Of a stretch of DNA of 64,000 bases, positions 34,395 through 43,164 are shown piece by piece. This DNA is from Thiosocius sp963808165. GTDB lineage: Bacteria; Pseudomonadota; Gammaproteobacteria; Chromatiales; Chromatiaceae. The DNA lies in contig CAWEET010000011.1 in assembly GCA_963808165.1 (NCBI GenBank), positions 1 to 64,000 on the forward strand. The letters run 5' to 3'. Both the position numbers and the translations under genes were made by a program. Under the pieces are notes generated by a model, which saw nothing but the letters and a program-made list of their open reading frames with translations, did not search any database and was not told the origin of the DNA. How positions within the stretch are numbered: position 1 is the stretch's first letter; every line of letters starts with the position of its first letter.

Positions 34395-35852
34395 TCATGC
34401 CGCCCCACCGGCAACCAATTGTTGTCCTGCCTGGGTCACATGCGACACCATGACCGTCTCGTCGCCACCGATACGGGCCGAGCGCTCAGCCGCATCGCGC
34501 AGACGCTTCGCAGTCGAGATGCGTACCAGCATCGGAACCGCCTCGACCAGGTCGTCCAGGGCGTCCTGTGCAGAGCTGTCCCAAGGCAATTCACGATGCA
34601 AACGCGAAGGCGTCGCCTCCCCCTGATCCATCTCGCTGCCTAAGGGGAGGATGTTGTAGAGGGCGTCGAACAGCGCATTGCACACCTCCTGGATCAGGTA
34701 GGTGGCCCCTGAGTAACCCATGAAAGGCGTACCGGTATGGCGACGGATGATGGTCCCTGGCAGCGAGGCTGGGATATAGATCGCGCGTGAGCCGATCTCG
34801 GACAGGTACATACGTTCGTTGTAACTGCCGAACATGATCAATGGCGTCTTGTCCTGCACCGCTTGGCGAATCTTTTCGTTGTCGGGTTTGACACCTGGCT
34901 TGCGCGCAAACGAAAACATGCATGGCAAGCCCATCTCCTCCTCGAGAAAATGGCGCACCCCGCGGGTGTAGGTCTCGTTGGCCGAAACGGCAAAACTTGC
35001 GGTGCCAAAGAAGTCTTGCGTGACCGACCGCCACAAGTCCCAGACCGGCTTGATCGTCGTATGCTTCTCACGCTCGATGAAGGGCTCCGGATCGAGTCCC
35101 AGCATCTCACCGAGCTTGCGCAGAAACGCCGTCGTACTATGCAGCCCGATCGGCGCCTGCAGATAGGGTCGATCCAACTCTTCGCAAAGCAGGCGGCCGA
35201 ACTCACGGTACATGCAGACATTGGCATCAGCATCCGCAAGGCGCGGCACGTCTTCCAGATGGCTGCCCAAGGGGAAAACCATATTGATCTCTGCACCGAT
35301 GCCTTCGATCAGACGACGGATTTCCGCAAGATCCGACCAGGTGTTGAACATGCCGTAGATCGGACCGATGATGTTGACGCTGGGCTTGGCCTTCTGTTTG
35401 GCTGCCTGGGCGGTTTTCTTGCCGCCCCGCTTCATGCCGTACTTCTGCCAAAGCCAATACAGCGCGCGGTCGGCGCTCTGCCATTGGTCCTCATCGATCG
35501 TGCGCGGCAGGAATCGTTCGATATTGGTGCCTTCCGGGGTGACCCCACCGCCGATCATTTCGGCGATCGAACCAGTCACCACAACACTCGGCAGATGCGG
35601 GTCGAGGGTCGTGTGCGCCCGCCGCATCGCGCCTTCGGTGCCATGCTGACCGAGTTCCTCCTCGGCCAGTCCGGTGACGACGACCGGCAACTCGTGTGGC
35701 GGCAAGGCATCTGTGTAATGCAGCACCGAGGTGACCGGCAGGTTCTCGCAACCTACCGGACCATCGATGATCACCTGCAGACCCTTGATCGCGGTGAATA
35801 CATAGACCGAACCCCAGTAGCCGCCGGCCCGGTCGTGATCGAGCACCAACAT
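34395..35852 (-). CDS. bchZ: BchZ, chlorophyllide a reductase subunit Z
   Basis: This 485-aa NifK-like subunit, with BchY, forms the catalytic component that reduces ring B to give a bacteriochlorin. The cluster cysteine region GPVGCENLPVTSVLHY is clear. ATG 35852 overlaps the bchY stop (TGATG). It is the last bch gene before pufQ in the crtEF-bchCXYZ-puf superoperon. Confidence 0.95.
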   Translation of the reverse strand: MLVLDHDRAGGYWGSVYVFTAIKGLQVIIDGPVGCENLPVTSVLHYTDALPPHELPVVVTGLAEEELGQHGTEGAMRRAHTTLDPHLPSVVVTGSIAEMIGGGVTPEGTNIERFLPRTIDEDQWQSADRALYWLWQKYGMKRGGKKTAQAAKQKAKPSVNIIGPIYGMFNTWSDLAEIRRLIEGIGAEINMVFPLGSHLEDVPRLADADANVCMYREFGRLLCEELDRPYLQAPIGLHSTTAFLRKLGEMLGLDPEPFIEREKHTTIKPVWDLWRSVTQDFFGTASFAVSANETYTRGVRHFLEEEMGLPCMFSFARKPGVKPDNEKIRQAVQDKTPLIMFGSYNERMYLSEIGSRAIYIPASLPGTIIRRHTGTPFMGYSGATYLIQEVCNALFDALYNILPLGSEMDQGEATPSRLHRELPWDSSAQDALDDLVEAVPMLVRISTAKRLRDAAERSARIGGDETVMVSHVTQAGQQLVAGGAA

Positions 35853-37402
35853 CACACCATCTCCTGTGCTTTGCGGCGTTTGGCCTGACGTTCGAGCTGT
35901 TTGCGGAAACCTTCCCTGAAGCCGCTATGGTCGGCCGGCACCCCTTCCCAGATGCCGGCGTTGTCCGCCTGGCCGACACCCTCGAAGAAATCACGCATGC
36001 GATCGAACCTGCCCCGACTGGCCAGGGCGGCGTTGATCACCTGCGCCAGCGAACCGGCGCCGGCGGGGCCCAACAACGGCCGCGCCGAGATCAGATTGGT
36101 GAAGTACAGCGAAGGCGTACCCCTTTCCTTGGCCTTTTGCACGACCGGCGTGGTGCCTATGGCCAGATCCGGTTTGAATTCCTGCATGGCGGCCAGATCG
36201 TCTTCGAGCGATGCGCGATACTTCACTATGACGCCTTTGGCCGACAGCCAGTCGCGATCGGCTTCCGACCATGGTGTCTTTGCGCACGCCGTACCCACAT
36301 AGCGCACGTCGGCGCCGCTCTCGATCAACAGGCGCGCAACGAGCAGTTCGGATCCCTCATAACCCGACAGGGTGATCCGCGCCTCGATCGGATTGGCGCT
36401 GATGCTGGCCTTGATTGCCGGCAGAATGGCATTATTCGCCATGGCCAGGCGTGATTGACCGACGTTGCAGGCCCCTGCGATCTGTTGCAGCCAGGCCGCC
36501 GTGCCTTCGTAACCGACCGGCGCCGAACCCACACAACGCCGCCCTGCCGCGTCGAACTCTCGAATCGACGCGGTGTAAAAGGGATGGATCGCGGCCACGG
36601 CAGCACAGTCGAGCGCGGCGTACAACTCACGCCATTCCCGGGTCGGCACCGTTGGGCCGGCCGCCAGATCCAGTGGTTCGAGCATACGTCCGATGCCGAT
36701 CGCGTCGACCGGGAAGATCTCGCCGAGCAGCGTCACGGTGGGACGACTGCTGCGACCCCGCGCCGGTTCCTGTACCGGCCCCTGCTCAGCCTCGCTGCGC
36801 GCATAGCGCAACATCGCACCGGCCAGCACATCCTTGGCCTCGGCATGCGTCGGTACGCCGAAACCGGGCACGTCGATGCCGATCACGCGCACGCCGTTGA
36901 TCTGCTTGGGCAGCAGGTCGAGCGGGACACCGGAGGCGGTCGGTACGCAAAGATTGATCACGACGATGGCATCGTTCTTTTCGGGGTCGGCCAATTTGAC
37001 CACCGCGTCGCGGATATCCTCGAACAGCTTGCCCGTGACCAGCGTTTCCGAATCGAACGGCACGTAACCGACGGTGCGCCGGGCACCGTAGAAATGTGAG
37101 GTAAACGTCAGGCCGTAGACGCAACAAGCCGAACCACTCAATACCGTGGCCGTCCGCCGCATACGCAGGCCGACCCGCAGCGAACCGAAAGCCGGGCACA
37201 TGCTCTGGGGTTGGTCATGCGGACCGGTCGGATAATCGATGGCATATTGCTCCAGCAGGTCGCTCTTGCCGGCCGCAGCGGCTGCACGGCTCATCTCGGC
37301 GGCCCCGGCATGGCAGCCGGCGCCGTCGCGCGCATCCTCGGCGGCGACGCCGATCGCTGCAGCGACATTCAGCGCGCCATCGCCAGAATCAGACGCTGTC
37401 AT
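35852..37402 (-). CDS. bchY: BchY, chlorophyllide a reductase subunit Y
   Basis: This 516-aa NifD-like subunit pairs with BchZ. Cluster cysteines are seen in PQSMCPAFGSL, GSACCVYGLTF and VINLCVPTASGV. I start it at ATG 37402, which overlaps the end of bchX by 14 nt; the longer upstream frame is a shadow of bchX. Confidence 0.95.
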   Translation of the reverse strand: MTASDSGDGALNVAAAIGVAAEDARDGAGCHAGAAEMSRAAAAAGKSDLLEQYAIDYPTGPHDQPQSMCPAFGSLRVGLRMRRTATVLSGSACCVYGLTFTSHFYGARRTVGYVPFDSETLVTGKLFEDIRDAVVKLADPEKNDAIVVINLCVPTASGVPLDLLPKQINGVRVIGIDVPGFGVPTHAEAKDVLAGAMLRYARSEAEQGPVQEPARGRSSRPTVTLLGEIFPVDAIGIGRMLEPLDLAAGPTVPTREWRELYAALDCAAVAAIHPFYTASIREFDAAGRRCVGSAPVGYEGTAAWLQQIAGACNVGQSRLAMANNAILPAIKASISANPIEARITLSGYEGSELLVARLLIESGADVRYVGTACAKTPWSEADRDWLSAKGVIVKYRASLEDDLAAMQEFKPDLAIGTTPVVQKAKERGTPSLYFTNLISARPLLGPAGAGSLAQVINAALASRGRFDRMRDFFEGVGQADNAGIWEGVPADHSGFREGFRKQLERQAKRRKAQEMV

Positions 37403-38408
37403 AAATAACCTCGAGCGAAGGCTTGGTGATCGTCGACTGGCCACACATGTCCTCGACGGTAGCCGGATCGAGCACCACGTTACGTCCCACCGCGTCGCCC
37501 GCAAACAGGTCCAGCAGGCCGTCCTGGGTCAGCGGCGTCGGGTGATGAGGCGGCGACTCGGCGACATTGCGCGCCAGCTCCGCGAACAGCGGCCCCCACT
37601 CACCATCCGGATGGCCGATGATGTCGTAGTTGGCGCTCTTGCGGCGGATATCGTCATTGGCCGGAATCGAAGCCAGTTCGGGGATGCCGACGGCCTCGCA
37701 GAATGCCTGCGCTTCGCCGCTGCCATCGTCCTTGTTGGTGACCATACCGGCCACGCCGACATTGCCACCGAGACGGCGGAAATACTCGACGGCGGAACAG
37801 ACGTTGTTGGCGACGTAAAGCGACTGGAGGTCGTTCGACGCCACCACGATGACCTTCTGACACATATCGCGAGCAATCGGCAGACCAAATCCACCGCAGA
37901 CCACGTCGCCAAGGAAATCCAGCAGCACGTAGTCGAAATCCCAATCGTGGAAGCCGAGCTTTTCGAGCGTCTCAAAGCCGTGAATGATCCCGCGGCCGCC
38001 ACAACCCCGCCCAACCTCAGGACCGCCGAGCTCCATCGCGTAGACCCCGTCACGCTTGAAGCACACGTCACCGATCTGAACGGCCTCACCGGCCAGTTTC
38101 TTTTTCGATGCCGTCTCGATGATTGTCGGGCAGGCCTTGCCGCCAAACAGCAGCGACGTGGTGTCACTCTTCGGATCGCAACCGATCAGCAGCACCTTCT
38201 TCCCCAGCTGCGCCATCATGTAAGACAGATTGGCCAGCGTGAAACTCTTGCCGATGCCGCCCTTGCCATAGATCGCGATGATCTGTGTCTTGGCCGCGGC
38301 CGGCGATGTTGCCAGCGCACTGCTGTCGATCGCCACCTCCACTGCGACGCCATCGCGTGGGCCGGATTGTGTGGGAACGGCAACGGAGGTCGCTCGCAGA
38401 TCGGTCAT
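37389..38408 (-). CDS. bchX: BchX, chlorophyllide a reductase iron protein
   Basis: This 339-aa NifH-like ATPase donates electrons to BchYZ. It has the P-loop IYGKGGIGKSFTLANL, GCDPKSDTTS, and cluster cysteines in GRGCGGRG and VVCGGFGLP. The start overlaps bchC by 4 nt. The extra N-terminal extension of about 35 residues relative to BchL is usual for BchX. Confidence 0.96.
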   Translation of the reverse strand: MTDLRATSVAVPTQSGPRDGVAVEVAIDSSALATSPAAAKTQIIAIYGKGGIGKSFTLANLSYMMAQLGKKVLLIGCDPKSDTTSLLFGGKACPTIIETASKKKLAGEAVQIGDVCFKRDGVYAMELGGPEVGRGCGGRGIIHGFETLEKLGFHDWDFDYVLLDFLGDVVCGGFGLPIARDMCQKVIVVASNDLQSLYVANNVCSAVEYFRRLGGNVGVAGMVTNKDDGSGEAQAFCEAVGIPELASIPANDDIRRKSANYDIIGHPDGEWGPLFAELARNVAESPPHHPTPLTQDGLLDLFAGDAVGRNVVLDPATVEDMCGQSTITKPSLEVIYDSV

Positions 38409-39355
38409 TGGCTGGTTCTCCAGTCGAGGATCATTTTGAGGCAGTCCGCGTCGTCGAATGCCGTGTGATAGGCGGCAGCTGCATGCACGGGTGACTCGCG
38501 GTGGGTGATGAGGCCATCGAGCGAAAGTCGGCCGGCCTCGAGCAAGGACATCACCCGTTTAAGATCGTCCGGACGCCATTCGGCGGCGATCTGCAGGCAT
38601 GCCTCGCGCATGAAGGCGGGTGGAAACGCAAAACTCACCGGCTGCTCGTAGAAACCGGCAAGCACGATCAGGCCGCCGCGCGACAACCTCGCGATCAGTT
38701 GATCGAAGATGGTGCCGTTGCCGCTGACATCGCAGATGACCCGGTAGTCGGATCGGTTATCTTCGGCGGGATCGATTACCGGGTAAGCCTGATCGTCGCC
38801 ACGGCGAACGGGATTGGTTTCCCAGACCGTCGGCGGCTCGCCATCCAGTGCAATCACCAGGCGAGCGATCAACCGGCCGAGTACGCCATGGCCTACGATC
38901 AGTTCAGGCAGCACCGGGCGGCCGGAAACGGCCAGGGCATGGTAAGCGGTGGCCGCCAGTGCCAGCAGGACCCCCTCTTCGGCGAAAGCTTCGCCCAGTG
39001 GCACCAGGCGATCGGCCGGAACGACGACCCGCGCGGCAGCGCCACCGAAAAGACCGCGGACGCCATCGAAGCCCCGCGAACCGGGAACGAACACCCGCTG
39101 TCCCGCGGTCAGGCCAGTCGTCTCACCTGCGCTGCTTATGCGGCCAACGGATTCATAGCCGGGCACCAACGGATAACCCATTCCCGGAAAATCAGGCATC
39201 TGGCCAAGCCACAGCAGTCGCTCGGTCCCGGTGCTGATACCACTCCATTCAATATCCACCACACAGTCGTCACGCCCCGGCACGGCGAGATCCAGTTCGG
39301 CCAGGTTCAGGTGTCCCGGTTGCTCGAAGACCACGGCGGTGGTAGCAAAAGTCAC
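38405..39355 (-). CDS. bchC: BchC, 3-hydroxyethyl bacteriochlorophyllide a dehydrogenase
   Basis: This 316-aa zinc-type alcohol dehydrogenase relative oxidises the 3-hydroxyethyl group to acetyl, the last ring modification. The segments GISTGTERLLWLGQMPDFPG and YPLVPGYESVG are characteristic. The start is GTG 39355 behind GAGGAG. A tandem PpsR operator sits 54-97 bp upstream. Confidence 0.94.
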   Translation of the reverse strand: MTFATTAVVFEQPGHLNLAELDLAVPGRDDCVVDIEWSGISTGTERLLWLGQMPDFPGMGYPLVPGYESVGRISSAGETTGLTAGQRVFVPGSRGFDGVRGLFGGAAARVVVPADRLVPLGEAFAEEGVLLALAATAYHALAVSGRPVLPELIVGHGVLGRLIARLVIALDGEPPTVWETNPVRRGDDQAYPVIDPAEDNRSDYRVICDVSGNGTIFDQLIARLSRGGLIVLAGFYEQPVSFAFPPAFMREACLQIAAEWRPDDLKRVMSLLEAGRLSLDGLITHRESPVHAAAAYHTAFDDADCLKMILDWRTSQ

Positions 39356-39408
39356 GTCAACGCTCCTCGGCGGTTGAACCGGGCGGCTCCCAACAGTCGC
39401 CCCTTAGA

Positions 39409-39452
39409 TGTCAGTTTAATTAGACATTTATATTTGTCAATCATAAATGACA
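39409..39452. promoter_or_regulatory. Tandem PpsR/CrtJ operator upstream of bchC
   Basis: Two perfect TGT-N12-ACA boxes, 39409-39426 (TGTCAGTTTAATTAGACA) and 39435-39452 (TGTCAATCATAAATGACA), have an 8-bp gap. CrtJ of Rhodobacter capsulatus is known to bind cooperatively to two such palindromes 8 bp apart at bchC, so this copy is textbook. It controls bchCXYZ-pufQLMCBA and lies just after crtF. Confidence 0.93.
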
Positions 39453-39460
39453 CTCAAAGA

Positions 39461-40624
39461 TCAGACCTGCGCGACCAAAAGGCGAACCAGCAACGGCCTT
39501 GAGGTCTTGATCTCGTGGCAGCCGCGGTAACCGGCCTGCTGCAGCAACGTCCGCAACTCCTCGCTGCGACGCGCCCGGCCACTGCCCATGGCCCAGAGAT
39601 ACAGGCCGAAATAGGCATCCCCGATCCGTTCAGCGCCCGGCGTACCGGCCATCGGCTCGGCGATCAGCAAGCGGCCGCCGGGCCGCAGCACCCGGTGCGT
39701 CGCGCGCAGCAGTTGCAGCACCAGCGCATCGTCGTGGTCGTGCAGCACCCGGACCAGCGAGATCAGATCGACGCCCTCGAAGCGCTGCAGCTGCAGGAAG
39801 TCACCGCCGTGCGCGTGCACGCGCCGATCCAGGCCCAGACGATCGAAACGGCGCCCGGCACGGTCCGCGACCGCCGGCAGGTCGAGCAGCGCAACCCGCA
39901 GATGCCGCCAGCGCTGCGCGGCGAGGGATGCAAAGACACCTTCGCCACCCGCGACATCCAACATCGATCGATGGCGGCGCAGGGAATAGTGATCGAGGAT
40001 GTCGTCGGCGACCAATGCCTGGGAATCCGCCATCAGCTCGCTGTAGGCGCCAACCTGTCCGTCGTGCAGTGACTTCGGACAGTCGCTCACGGCATACGGC
40101 CAGTAGGTGGACAGCTGCGAGCCCGCTCGCTGTCGCAGCAACGCAACCGGATCGGCAAGGTCGGCGTAAAGCAGTGCGTGATGCCGGACCATTGCGGCGA
40201 TACCGGGATTGCCCAGCAGCGCGGCGCCGTGAGCCCCGAGTCCCCAGCGTCCGTTGCTGCGCTGCTCGAGCAATTCGAGTGATTGCGCCGCCAACAACAG
40301 TCGCGCCAGCGGTTCTTCGGCGAGGCCGGACAGCTCGGTCAGACGCTCAATCGGGAGCGGCTCGTTTGCGACGCGCTCGAACAGGTCGAGTTCGAGGCAG
40401 GCCTTCAATACCTGCGAATAGACGAAACCGGCCGATATGTCGAACAACTGAAGCGCCCGACGGTTGGCAACGGGTCGGGTCAGCGGGAATCGCGCCGCCC
40501 ACCATTGAAACCGCGCGCTGCGCAGCAGGCGATCGCGAAACCCCAGCCAGCGGTCGCGCAGGCCCGACCCGCGCGGCTCGGGCGCCAAGTCAACGCCCCC
40601 CGACAGGTGCTCTAGGGCGCTCAA
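39461..40624 (-). CDS. crtF: CrtF, hydroxyneurosporene (demethylspheroidene/hydroxycarotenoid) O-methyltransferase
   Basis: This 387-aa SAM-dependent enzyme methylates the 1-hydroxy group of acyclic carotenoids. It has the N-terminal dimerisation region typical of plant-like O-methyltransferases (ALQLFDISAGFVYSQVLKAC, cited in part) and the SAM motif MLDVAGGEGVFASLA. The start is TTG 40624, 6 nt after the crtE stop and without a strong Shine-Dalgarno, so coupling to crtE is likely. Confidence 0.92.
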   Translation of the reverse strand: MSALEHLSGGVDLAPEPRGSGLRDRWLGFRDRLLRSARFQWWAARFPLTRPVANRRALQLFDISAGFVYSQVLKACLELDLFERVANEPLPIERLTELSGLAEEPLARLLLAAQSLELLEQRSNGRWGLGAHGAALLGNPGIAAMVRHHALLYADLADPVALLRQRAGSQLSTYWPYAVSDCPKSLHDGQVGAYSELMADSQALVADDILDHYSLRRHRSMLDVAGGEGVFASLAAQRWRHLRVALLDLPAVADRAGRRFDRLGLDRRVHAHGGDFLQLQRFEGVDLISLVRVLHDHDDALVLQLLRATHRVLRPGGRLLIAEPMAGTPGAERIGDAYFGLYLWAMGSGRARRSEELRTLLQQAGYRGCHEIKTSRPLLVRLLVAQV

Positions 40625-40630
40625 ATCGAA

Positions 40631-41512
40631 TCAGGCGGCCGCCCGGCGTGCCATTTCCTTCGGCAGGAAGCGCTTCGCTTCTTCCAGGATCAGCAACTTC
40701 AGCAGGTCACCGCCCGGACAAGTGGGAATCGAATCCACACCTTCCTGGACCAGTCCACGCAACCGATTCACCGCACCGCTGACGCCCAGTTCCTGAACGG
40801 CGCTGGGCCGACCGTGGGTCCGGTCCTGGCCAACCGGTTTGCCGAGGGTCTCGGCATCGGAAGTCGCGTCGCGGATATCATCGGCCACCTGGTATGCCTC
40901 GCCGATACACTCCCCGAGCAGGGTCCAGGGCTCCGCATCGCCGCCGGCTGCGGCCGCGCCGGCGCAGGTCGCAGCAACGAACAGAGAGCCGGTCTTGGCG
41001 CGGTGATACTGGGATACATCAACCGTCGGCTCACATTCCCAGGCCTGGCCGGCAGAGATGCCGAACGGCGCGCCGACGGCGCGACCGGTGATCGACAGCA
41101 GACTGGACAGGCGCGCCGGGGCCAGGCACTCGCTGGCGGCCTGCCCCAATGATTCGAAGGCCAGCACGATCAGGGCATCACCGCTCAGAACGGCGATCTG
41201 GTCGCCGAAGGCGACATGCACCGAAGGTTTGCCACGGCGCTCATTGGCGTTGTCGAAGCACGGCAGATCGTCATGCACCAGCGAGGCGCAGTGCAGCAAT
41301 TCGATAGCCGCCGCCGCGGCAGCGGATAGCCTGGGATCGTCATCGCCGTGTGCGGCGGCCACCGCAAGACACAACTTTGGCCGCAGCCGCGCGCCACCCG
41401 GAAACACTGCATAGCGAACTGCGCGTGCCAGCAGCGGCGGACAGGTGCGGTCGGTTGCCCCTCCGACGACGGCGTCCAAGACTTCCTCGATTTTCGAATC
41501 TGCGTCACGCAT
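40631..41512 (-). CDS. crtE: CrtE, geranylgeranyl diphosphate synthase
   Basis: This 293-aa all-trans prenyl synthase makes GGPP for carotenoids and for the bacteriochlorophyll tail. The first aspartate motif is LVHDDLPCFDN and the second is YQVADDIRDA. It is divergent from crtD, with a tandem PpsR operator between, and heads the crtE-crtF-bchCXYZ-puf run. Confidence 0.95.
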   Translation of the reverse strand: MRDADSKIEEVLDAVVGGATDRTCPPLLARAVRYAVFPGGARLRPKLCLAVAAAHGDDDPRLSAAAAAAIELLHCASLVHDDLPCFDNANERRGKPSVHVAFGDQIAVLSGDALIVLAFESLGQAASECLAPARLSSLLSITGRAVGAPFGISAGQAWECEPTVDVSQYHRAKTGSLFVAATCAGAAAAGGDAEPWTLLGECIGEAYQVADDIRDATSDAETLGKPVGQDRTHGRPSAVQELGVSGAVNRLRGLVQEGVDSIPTCPGGDLLKLLILEEAKRFLPKEMARRAAA

Positions 41513-41537
41513 AGCGCCCCCCGGCTGATAAATTAAG

Positions 41538-41581
41538 TGTCGTTGTAACTAGACACATACTAGTGTAACTTATCGTAGACA
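41538..41581. promoter_or_regulatory. Tandem PpsR/CrtJ operator between crtE and crtD
   Basis: Two perfect TGT-N12-ACA boxes, 41538-41555 (TGTCGTTGTAACTAGACA) and 41564-41581 (TGTAACTTATCGTAGACA), with an 8-bp gap, fill the divergent control region. They lie 26 bp before crtE and about 39 bp before the likely crtD start. Confidence 0.92.
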
Positions 41582-41619
41582 GTTATTTCGCGCAGGTCAA
41601 CGTTGACGCGAGGTCCCGC

Positions 41620-43164
41620 ATAAAAAAGCTTGCATCGCCAATTGTTGTGATTGGAGCCGGCATCGGCGGGCTGAGCGCCGCGTTGGCGCTCGCCACACGC
41701 GGCGTCGATGTCGTGGTCTATGAAAGGGCCGCCGCGCCGGGCGGCAAGATGCGCACGGTCAAGATCGGTGATGCACTTATCGATGCCGGTCCGACGGTGT
41801 TCACGATGCGCGATGTGTTCGAGTTGATCTTCGACGAGGCGGGCGCTGTACTCGGGGAGCAACTGGATGTCGCACCGCTCGAGATCCTGGCGCGGCATGC
41901 CTGGGACGCCGACAGCCAGCTCGACCTTTTTGCCGATCGACAGCGATCGGTACAGGCGATCAGTGCATTCGCCGGTGCCGCCGAGGGCCGGCGCTATCTC
42001 GACTTCTGTCACCAGGCCGGAAAGACCTTCAAGACACTCGAAGACACCTTCATCCGCACCCAGCGGCCCAACCCGCTCAGCCTGACCCAGCGCACGCTGG
42101 CTCAGGGTCACGGCGGAATACGCAACATCAAGCCGTTCGGTACGCTTTGGGGCAAGTTGCAGACTCAGTTCAGGGACCCACGTCTGCGTCAGTTATTCGG
42201 CCGCTACGCCACCTACTGCGGTTCTTCACCGTTCCATGCCCCGGCCACGCTGATGTTGGTGGCGCATGTCGAACAGGAAGGTGTCTGGGTTCTGCGCGAC
42301 GGCATGCAGCAACTGGCGTTGGCCATGACACGTCTGGCACAGCATCTGGGTGTGACCTTTCACTTCGAGCGTGAGATCAGCGCCATTGAATTGCGCCACG
42401 GCAGCGTCGCCGCGGTGCGCGACGCCAGCGGCGGGACCCAGCCCTGTCGCGCGGTCATCAGCAATACGGACCCGGCAGCGCTGGCCCGCGGCCTGTTCGG
42501 CAAGCACGCGAGCCGCGCCGTCAACGGCTATGACAAGGCACCGCGGTCGCTGTCGGCGATGACCTTCAGCCTGTGCGCGACCGCGCAAGGCTTCCCGCTA
42601 CTGCACCACAACGTTTTTTTCTCGCGCGACTACCAACGTGAGTTCGATGACATCTTCGGCCGCCGCCAACTGCCAACGGAACCGACCGTCTACGTCTGCG
42701 CCCAGGACCGTCACACGCCGGGCGACGCACACCCAGGAAAAGAGCGCCTTTTCTGCCTGACCAACGCACCGGCAATCGGTGACAGCCATCACTTCGACGA
42801 TCGGGAGATCGCGGCATGCATGACAACGACATGGGAAACCCTGGGCCGCTGCGGTCTGCAACTCGACTCGGAGCGGACGGAAACCGTGGTCACGAGTCCG
42901 AGCGATTTCAACCGTCTGTTCCCGGCGAGCGGAGGGGCACTGTACGGCCAGGCCTCGCACGGCTGGCGGGCATCGTTCACCCGACCGGCGGCGCGAACCC
43001 GGATAGCGGGGCTATACCTGGCGGGTGGGGCCACGCATCCCGGCCCGGGCATCCCGATGGCGGCGCTGTCGGGTCGTCTTGCCGTGCAGAGCCTGCTCGC
43101 GGATCAGCATTCGATCGCACAGTCCAGCCGGGTGGCTATGCGTGGTGGTACATCGATGCGCTGA
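41620..43164 (+). CDS. crtD: CrtD, hydroxyneurosporene/methoxyneurosporene desaturase
   Basis: This FAD-dependent desaturase of about 514 aa introduces the 3,4 double bond in spirilloxanthin-series carotenoids. It has the Rossmann motif VVIGAGIGGLSAALALATRG, YERAAAPGGKMRT, and the C-terminal flavin motif GLYLAGGATHPGPGIPMAALSG. No ATG, GTG or TTG precedes the Rossmann strand in frame. The best-placed start is ATA at 41620 (reading M-K-K-L-A-S-P-I-V-V if initiated there), 6 nt after GCGAGG; GTG 41647 would cut the first strand. The 3' end overlaps crtC. Confidence 0.88.
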   Translation: MKKLASPIVVIGAGIGGLSAALALATRGVDVVVYERAAAPGGKMRTVKIGDALIDAGPTVFTMRDVFELIFDEAGAVLGEQLDVAPLEILARHAWDADSQLDLFADRQRSVQAISAFAGAAEGRRYLDFCHQAGKTFKTLEDTFIRTQRPNPLSLTQRTLAQGHGGIRNIKPFGTLWGKLQTQFRDPRLRQLFGRYATYCGSSPFHAPATLMLVAHVEQEGVWVLRDGMQQLALAMTRLAQHLGVTFHFEREISAIELRHGSVAAVRDASGGTQPCRAVISNTDPAALARGLFGKHASRAVNGYDKAPRSLSAMTFSLCATAQGFPLLHHNVFFSRDYQREFDDIFGRRQLPTEPTVYVCAQDRHTPGDAHPGKERLFCLTNAPAIGDSHHFDDREIAACMTTTWETLGRCGLQLDSERTETVVTSPSDFNRLFPASGGALYGQASHGWRASFTRPAARTRIAGLYLAGGATHPGPGIPMAALSGRLAVQSLLADQHSIAQSSRVAMRGGTSMR

